Of a DNA stretch of 64,000 nucleotides, positions 59,086 to 64,000 are shown in pieces. Position 1 is the first letter of the stretch. Every line of letters starts with the position of its first letter. Origin of the DNA: Flavobacterium agri. GTDB taxonomy: Bacteria; Bacteroidota; Bacteroidia; Flavobacteriales; Flavobacteriaceae. Below the pieces are notes generated by a model that did not search any database, was not told the origin of the DNA, and saw only the letters and a list, made by a program, of their open reading frames with translations. The position numbers and the translations under genes were made by a program. Location: positions 186,843-250,842 of the forward strand of contig NZ_JACBJI010000005.1 in assembly GCF_013401995.1 (NCBI RefSeq). Direction: 5' to 3'.

Positions 59086-60600
59086 ATGAAAAAAATAAAA
59101 TTTATTATTCCTATACTAGCGTTGTCGTTATTTTCATGCGACGACTACCTAGATGTTAACTCTCCAGTTGATAACCCGACGGGTGATCAGGTCACGCCGG
59201 ATTTGTCTTTGGCGGCTGCAGAAACTGGACCATACAGAACTTTTTCTCGTACCGGTATGATTTTCGGGAATCTCTTCATGAATAACTGGGGATTCAACGT
59301 TAACGCTTTCGCGGTGACTAACCCAGAAGAGTTCTCTTTGGCTTTGACAAACAGTTCTTATTCGGGTCTTTGGGATGGATTTTACACTAGTACAGCCAAC
59401 TTGACTAATATTATCAAGCATCCGGCTGCTAATTACGAGAATCACAAGGCGATCGCTAAAATCCTAAAGTCGTTCTATTTCCAATATTTGGTTGACCTTT
59501 ACGGAGATATTCCTTATTCTGAGGCGCACCTTGGAAGCCAAAACTTGTCACCTGCTTATGATGATGATCAGGTAGTTTACAGAGACTTGGTGGTTCAGAT
59601 TGAAGAAGCGATTGATATTATCGATAATCCTTCATCATCGACAATCGCTGTCGGGAATGAAGATGTTATCTTCCAGGGAGATATGCAAGCTTGGAAACGC
59701 TTTGCTAATACCTTGAAATTGCGTTTGCTTCTTCGTCAGTCTGAAATGACAGATGCTGAAACAACAACTTACTTGGCTCAAGAATTCAGCGAGTTGTCTA
59801 GTGCTACTTTTGTAACCAGCGATGTAATCATCAACCCAGGTTACTCTAACGCGAACACAGAACAGCAAAACCCTGTTTACGGTTTGTTCTTTGACGTTGG
59901 AGGAAACAGTAGTGCATTCTATCGTCAGTATGGAGCGTCTAAGTATTTTGGAGACAATTTGAACGACAATACTTTGCCTGATCCACGTAGAAGCAGAATC
60001 TTTACTGGTCTTGTTGGTGGAAACGTTGCAGGTGTTATCCAAGGTGATGTTTCTGTAAACAACGGCGGAACAGCCCCTCCAAACATTTCTCAATTTGGTG
60101 CTGCTATCGTTTCTAGCGCAGACCAAGACGGGTACATGATGTTGGCCTCAGAAAGCTTCTTCTTGCAAGCCGAGGCTGTTTTGCGCGGATACATTCCAGG
60201 AGATGCTCAAGCATTTTTTGATGCAGGAGTTCAGGCTTCAATGGTCCAAATGAGTGCAGTTAACCCTACAGCATACCTTAACGGTGTGAATGGTGTTCCT
60301 GGCAAAGGCTTTAGTTCTGCTTACACGTTCGAGCAAAATATGAGAGCGATCATGTATCAAAAGAATGTTGCTTTGACTGGTGCTAACGCAATGGAGGTAT
60401 TCATCGAGTATACTCGTACAGGATTTATTGATGAGATTCCTTTGGCTGGAGTTCCTGCTGGATCTGCAACATCAAGACCACACAGACAAAGAAGATTGCT
60501 TTATCCTACTACAGAATTGGTGGGTAACTCTGCAAACGTTCCGACATTGTCATTGGATGATATTTTCAACCAAGGACCATTCTGGCTAGTTGAACAATAA
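59086..60600 (+). CDS. SusD/RagB family nutrient-binding lipoprotein, 504 aa
   Basis: Lipobox (LSLFSC) followed by DDYLDVNSP, an N-terminus typical of SusD. The helical TPR-like scaffold includes the motif AIAKILKSFYFQYLVDLYGDIPYSEA, quoted here as AIAKILKSFYFQYLVDLYGD, characteristic of the family. It forms the lid on the SusC barrel. Same codon style as SusC. Downstream lipoproteins are probably co-transcribed. Confidence 0.95.
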   Translation: MKKIKFIIPILALSLFSCDDYLDVNSPVDNPTGDQVTPDLSLAAAETGPYRTFSRTGMIFGNLFMNNWGFNVNAFAVTNPEEFSLALTNSSYSGLWDGFYTSTANLTNIIKHPAANYENHKAIAKILKSFYFQYLVDLYGDIPYSEAHLGSQNLSPAYDDDQVVYRDLVVQIEEAIDIIDNPSSSTIAVGNEDVIFQGDMQAWKRFANTLKLRLLLRQSEMTDAETTTYLAQEFSELSSATFVTSDVIINPGYSNANTEQQNPVYGLFFDVGGNSSAFYRQYGASKYFGDNLNDNTLPDPRRSRIFTGLVGGNVAGVIQGDVSVNNGGTAPPNISQFGAAIVSSADQDGYMMLASESFFLQAEAVLRGYIPGDAQAFFDAGVQASMVQMSAVNPTAYLNGVNGVPGKGFSSAYTFEQNMRAIMYQKNVALTGANAMEVFIEYTRTGFIDEIPLAGVPAGSATSRPHRQRRLLYPTTELVGNSANVPTLSLDDIFNQGPFWLVEQ

Positions 60601-60612
60601 AAATTGACATAT

Positions 60613-61494
60613 ATGAAAAAGTTATTAGCATTAGCAATTGTGATGGCTGCGGCTATCTCGTGTACGGACGACGATTTGCCAAATGGACCAAATCTTCAAC
60701 CAAATGACCAATTTATCGTAGGTTTCCCGGAAGCTGCGACATCTTATAGTTATTTCGCCGATGAAGGTCAAGTTCAACGTGAATTTCCAGTGATTCTAAT
60801 TGGAGGTAACGAAGGCAATCCTTCAGATGAGCCGCTTGTAATCAACTATGAGATTGTACCATTTGATCCGGTAACGGGCGAAGGTAGTACGGCTACAGAA
60901 GGTGTCGAATACAATTTGGTAAACACTTCGGGTCAGATCACTATCCCTGCAGGAGCAGATTTCGTGAACTTCCCTATATTGGTGAATACTTGTTGTTTGG
61001 ATGCTGACGTTGCTACTTCGGTTGTAATCAAGTTGACTGCAGTATCTGGTGGAGATGAAAGCATCATTTCTGAAAACAACAGCACCTTTACTGTGAACTT
61101 CGTAGGATGCCAAGCAGATTTGGAAGGTACTTACACTGTTCAAGTTGTAAGAGAGTCAAACAATGCGACTTCGACTCAAACAAATCAGTCGATTACTCAG
61201 GTAGACATCAATGAATTCAAAACACAGAACACAGGTACCTTTACTCCTGGACAAGCTCCAGATCAAGGTTTCTTCTTCAACGTTCTTTGTGGAGAGATTA
61301 CGGTTCCGTCTCAAGGTCTTTTCGCTGGCTTGTACTCAAATGAAGTTGTTGGTGTTCCAATGGATTCAGGTGACTACGCTGGTTTCGAAGGTCATGTAAT
61401 CGACGCGAACACTTTCAAGATTCGTTATAAGGCGAATGCAGGTGGAGCTACAGGTTTCATCACATGGACTTCTACTTACACGAAAAACAATTAA
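60613..61494 (+). CDS. SusCD-associated surface lipoprotein, 293 aa
   Basis: ATG at 60613 gives MKKLLALAIVMAAAISC, a lipoprotein signal followed by TDDDLPN, an acidic export-type spacer. Two beta-sandwich-like halves (DFVNFPILVNTCCLDADVAT; ITVPSQGLFAGLYSNEVVG). Its place after SusD with a 12-nt gap suggests a SusE/F-like accessory ligand-binding protein. Family not recognised; a TTG start 9 nt upstream is unlikely. Confidence 0.82.
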   Translation: MKKLLALAIVMAAAISCTDDDLPNGPNLQPNDQFIVGFPEAATSYSYFADEGQVQREFPVILIGGNEGNPSDEPLVINYEIVPFDPVTGEGSTATEGVEYNLVNTSGQITIPAGADFVNFPILVNTCCLDADVATSVVIKLTAVSGGDESIISENNSTFTVNFVGCQADLEGTYTVQVVRESNNATSTQTNQSITQVDINEFKTQNTGTFTPGQAPDQGFFFNVLCGEITVPSQGLFAGLYSNEVVGVPMDSGDYAGFEGHVIDANTFKIRYKANAGGATGFITWTSTYTKNN

Positions 61495-61511
61495 TTTAAC
61501 AAAATTCAAAA

Positions 61512-62540
61512 ATGAAGAAAATATTTAGATATAAATTTCTTTTTGTTGCAGCATTGGCAGCTTCGTTCGCCTCTTGTAGTGATGACGACGATGCGACGCT
61601 TTCAACTCGTTTGGAAAAGCCAGTTGTTACAGCAACCGTTTCTTCGACTACTGTAAACGAAGGTGATGTCATTACGGTGACACTTACTTCGGACAAGGCA
61701 ATCAATAACTCTATGGAGTTCAAATTGGATGTTTTGAATACAAGTACTGGCGGCTTTAGAGATTTGGCCACTGAAGATGGAACCGAGACCGAAGTTGGTA
61801 CCGGATTTGGACAGTTGGGCTTTTATTTCACAATGCCTGCTTACACGACAACCTATTCTTTTACATTCGTCGCTCCGGTAGATTTGGAAGCAGAAGGTGC
61901 GGAAACGTTCAATTTCCGTTTGTATCCTGACGGAAATTCAAATGGAAACATCGCTGAAACTTCAGAATTCTTTACAGTTACTGTTAACAATACAGTAATC
62001 GATGATTTCTGGGCTCGTTTGGATTGGAGCCAAACTTCGGCTGATACTTATGGAACTCTACACGGAGGAACATACGATGTTACAGCAAGTGAGCAAGATG
62101 GTGAATTTTGTGAATTTGATTTCGATATGGAAATCTATGATGCTGGCTTGAATCTTGTGGCTTCGTCTTACACAGAATGTCCAGAATTGGCAGTTCTTCC
62201 TGCAGATGCACCGGACGGAGATTACATCATTGCGCCAAGTTTTTACACGAACGAAGGTCCTGGTGCTCCTGAAGGAGGGGAAATCCTATTCAAGGCTTTT
62301 GTTGATATGGGAAGACCGGGTGCTTTCAAGGCGACAATCAACATGGATGGTGAATGGACATACACTGCCGGCGGCTTGGCTGACGGTAACGATGCAGCTA
62401 TCATTCCTGTTGCGATTGTGACTAAAGCCGGAACTACGTACACTGCCACTACAATGGATGGTGAACTATTGGGTACTGGCCGTATGGCGAACCTTGTTCA
62501 ACAGCTTGCCGCTAAGCGCAAAGCTCATTTGAAAAACTAA
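61512..62540 (+). CDS. SusCD-associated lipoprotein, 342 aa
   Basis: Lipobox (LAASFASC) followed by SDDDDATLS, again an acidic spacer. The N-terminal domain resembles a Calx-beta/Ig-like repeat (TVNEGDVITVTLTSDKAINN), followed by further beta-sandwich regions with an acidic cluster (YPDGNSNGNIAETSE). Fourth gene of the operon, 17 nt after the previous one, with the same highly biased codons. A terminator follows. Probably a second surface accessory protein of the SusCD complex. Confidence 0.82.
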   Translation: MKKIFRYKFLFVAALAASFASCSDDDDATLSTRLEKPVVTATVSSTTVNEGDVITVTLTSDKAINNSMEFKLDVLNTSTGGFRDLATEDGTETEVGTGFGQLGFYFTMPAYTTTYSFTFVAPVDLEAEGAETFNFRLYPDGNSNGNIAETSEFFTVTVNNTVIDDFWARLDWSQTSADTYGTLHGGTYDVTASEQDGEFCEFDFDMEIYDAGLNLVASSYTECPELAVLPADAPDGDYIIAPSFYTNEGPGAPEGGEILFKAFVDMGRPGAFKATINMDGEWTYTAGGLADGNDAAIIPVAIVTKAGTTYTATTMDGELLGTGRMANLVQQLAAKRKAHLKN

Positions 62541-62559
62541 TTTTTAGTAATTCAGATAT

Positions 62560-62588
62560 AAAGGCCATCCGAAAGGGTGGCCTTTTTC
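62560..62588 (+). terminator. Terminator of the SusCD operon
   Basis: AAAGGCCATCC-gaaa-GGGTGGCCTTT (one G:U pair) followed by TTTCTTTT. Confidence 0.85.
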
Positions 62589-62654
62589 TTTTGCTGCAAT
62601 CTTTTTGGATTATCATAACAATCGATTGTGTATTTTTGTGCCTATTCCTAGGCT

Positions 62655-64000
62655 ATGAGGGTTCTTTTGCTGATTTGTTTTTTGATTGTTTCTTCGCACG
62701 TTTATTGTCAGGAACGGGTAACGCCTGCTGCTGCACCAAAAGATGCCTCGGGTAAACCGGCTAAAGACGCTCCTAAGGCTACCATAGACATGTACCGCAT
62801 CGTCATGCTCGAAAGAGATACGGTTTATGTAGATACCTCACTTACGATACAAGACGAGTACAAGCACAATTATTTGCGCAAGGATATTTTCGGACTTCTT
62901 CCGTTCGCCAATGAAGGACAGACGTATCAAACGCTCGATTTCGGACTAAAAAAACACGATCCGTTTCCGGGTTTCGGACACAGGGCCAAACAATTTCCTT
63001 ACCTCGAAGCACGCGATATCCGATATTACTCGATGGCCACGCCATTCACGGATCTGTATTACAAATCGGTGATGCAACGCGGACAAAACGTAGACGCTTT
63101 CGTATCGGCCAACATTTCGCCACAGCTTAATTTTTCGATCGCTTATAAAGGTTTGCGATCAGACGGAAAATACATCAACTCGGTTTCGAGTACGGGAAAT
63201 TTTAGGTTTACCACGAGTTATCATACGAAAGACAACCGCTATTCGGCCAATTTCCATTTCGTGTCTTACGATTTCCTCAACGATGAAAATGGCGGTGTCG
63301 CCAATATAGAAGATTTCGAAAGCGGAAGTTCCCAATACAAAAACAGGCTGCGTCTCAATGTGTTTTCGAGGGATGCGGAATCTTTCCTGAAAGGCAAGCG
63401 CCTGTTTCTCGACCACGATTTCCGGATTAACGGAAACGACGCACAAAACAACCTGCACATCACCCATCAATTCAATTACGAAAACAAGTTTTTCCAATAT
63501 AAACAGGGAACACTTACTACGGTTTTGGACGACAACACGACGATTCAACGATACGGTGCTTCTTTCCGACCGGCGAACATAAACGATCAGACGCATTACA
63601 ATCGTATGTACAATAAGGTTGCGGTAGTTTATGAAAACAAGACGTTGGGGAAATTCAAATTCTTCGCCGAGGATTTCCGCTATAACTATTATTTCGACCG
63701 CGTGCTTTTGCTCGATGAAGGCATCAACACGGGTTTGCTCAGCGACGAAATCCAAACCATAGGAGGAGAATACGAATTCCGAACCCAACACTGGATGGCG
63801 CATGGCCTCATTTCACAGTCCATGGGCGACCAATCGCTTTCGCACATCCAAGGAAACCTGCGCTATACGTTCAACGACAAAAATGTAGTCTCGTTCCAGT
63901 ACGAGCGCATGAACAAGATTCCGGATAATATCTACAACCTCAATCAAAGTTCTTACATCGCCTACAATTGGACGAACGATTTCAATAACGAAAAGATCAA
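62655..64000 (+). CDS. Putative outer-membrane porin, partial (3' end outside window)
   Basis: Signal peptide (MRVLLLICFLIVSSHVYCQ) followed by a long beta-strand-rich protein cut by the window edge after 448 codons. Features typical of the Bacteroidota 'putative porin' (Porin_10) group: YLRKDIFGLLPFANEGQTYQ near the start and alternating aromatic strands (RYTFNDKNVVSFQYERMN). Codon use returns to the genome norm, unlike the SusCD operon just upstream. Confidence 0.8.
   Translation, partial: MRVLLLICFLIVSSHVYCQERVTPAAAPKDASGKPAKDAPKATIDMYRIVMLERDTVYVDTSLTIQDEYKHNYLRKDIFGLLPFANEGQTYQTLDFGLKKHDPFPGFGHRAKQFPYLEARDIRYYSMATPFTDLYYKSVMQRGQNVDAFVSANISPQLNFSIAYKGLRSDGKYINSVSSTGNFRFTTSYHTKDNRYSANFHFVSYDFLNDENGGVANIEDFESGSSQYKNRLRLNVFSRDAESFLKGKRLFLDHDFRINGNDAQNNLHITHQFNYENKFFQYKQGTLTTVLDDNTTIQRYGASFRPANINDQTHYNRMYNKVAVVYENKTLGKFKFFAEDFRYNYYFDRVLLLDEGINTGLLSDEIQTIGGEYEFRTQHWMAHGLISQSMGDQSLSHIQGNLRYTFNDKNVVSFQYERMNKIPDNIYNLNQSSYIAYNWTNDFNNEKI

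Overview
The window comes from a Bacteroidota chromosome, almost certainly a Flavobacterium-like member of the Flavobacteriaceae. The signs are SusC/SusD and other TonB-linked receptors, several secreted proteins ending in a type IX secretion (T9SS) sorting domain, GSCFA, DUF4230, DUF4136 and DUF5522 proteins, promoters with the Bacteroidota -7 element TAnnTTTG, and few Shine-Dalgarno sequences. Most of it is ordinary chromosome: era, der, alaS, hemL, lysS, lipB and rnhB lie among surface and secreted proteins.

Layout. 1-960: a partial gene and small unrecognised ORFs. 1007-3621: an initiator tRNA followed by an AT-rich islet with a Tae4-like amidase toxin and a Tai4-like lipoprotein immunity protein; a copy of the tRNA-distal terminator sequence lies on each side. 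3633-9632: KTSC/J-like protein, LRR protein, PhoX-type phosphatase and di-haem peroxidase. 9836-15257: era, der and a T9SS adhesin-like protein. 15663-23293: an outer-membrane receptor, TPR protein and the M23-MerR-LemA-TPM-TPM cluster. 23434-28830: alaS, two paralogous lipoproteins and GSCFA. 28829-34410: a signalling locus with two tandem TPR-histidine kinases, a NarL/LuxR response regulator, a lipoprotein and tiny membrane proteins. 34480-46789: DUF4230, aromatic amino acid hydroxylase, CotH/LTD protein, urocanate hydratase operon and further secreted proteins. 46836-55780: PLP enzyme, glucosaminidase, hemL, Spy-like protein, lysS, lipB and rnhB. 55978-62540: a SusC-SusD-lipoprotein-lipoprotein operon. 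62655-end: a partial putative porin.

Two observations stand out. First, the toxin/immunity islet beside tRNA-fMet. Second, three near-identical 21-bp palindromes in the kinase/regulator locus, each followed after exactly 21 nt by a CAnnTTTG -7 element; this looks like a small autoregulated regulon in which the encoded regulator activates a lipoprotein gene, the kinase operon and its own operon. Also notable are several promoters placed so close to start codons that the mRNAs should be leaderless, REP-like palindromes, an 83-nt convergent lipB/rnhB overlap, and a SusCD operon with codon use typical of very high expression. All functional statements rest on reading the sequence; no database search was run.
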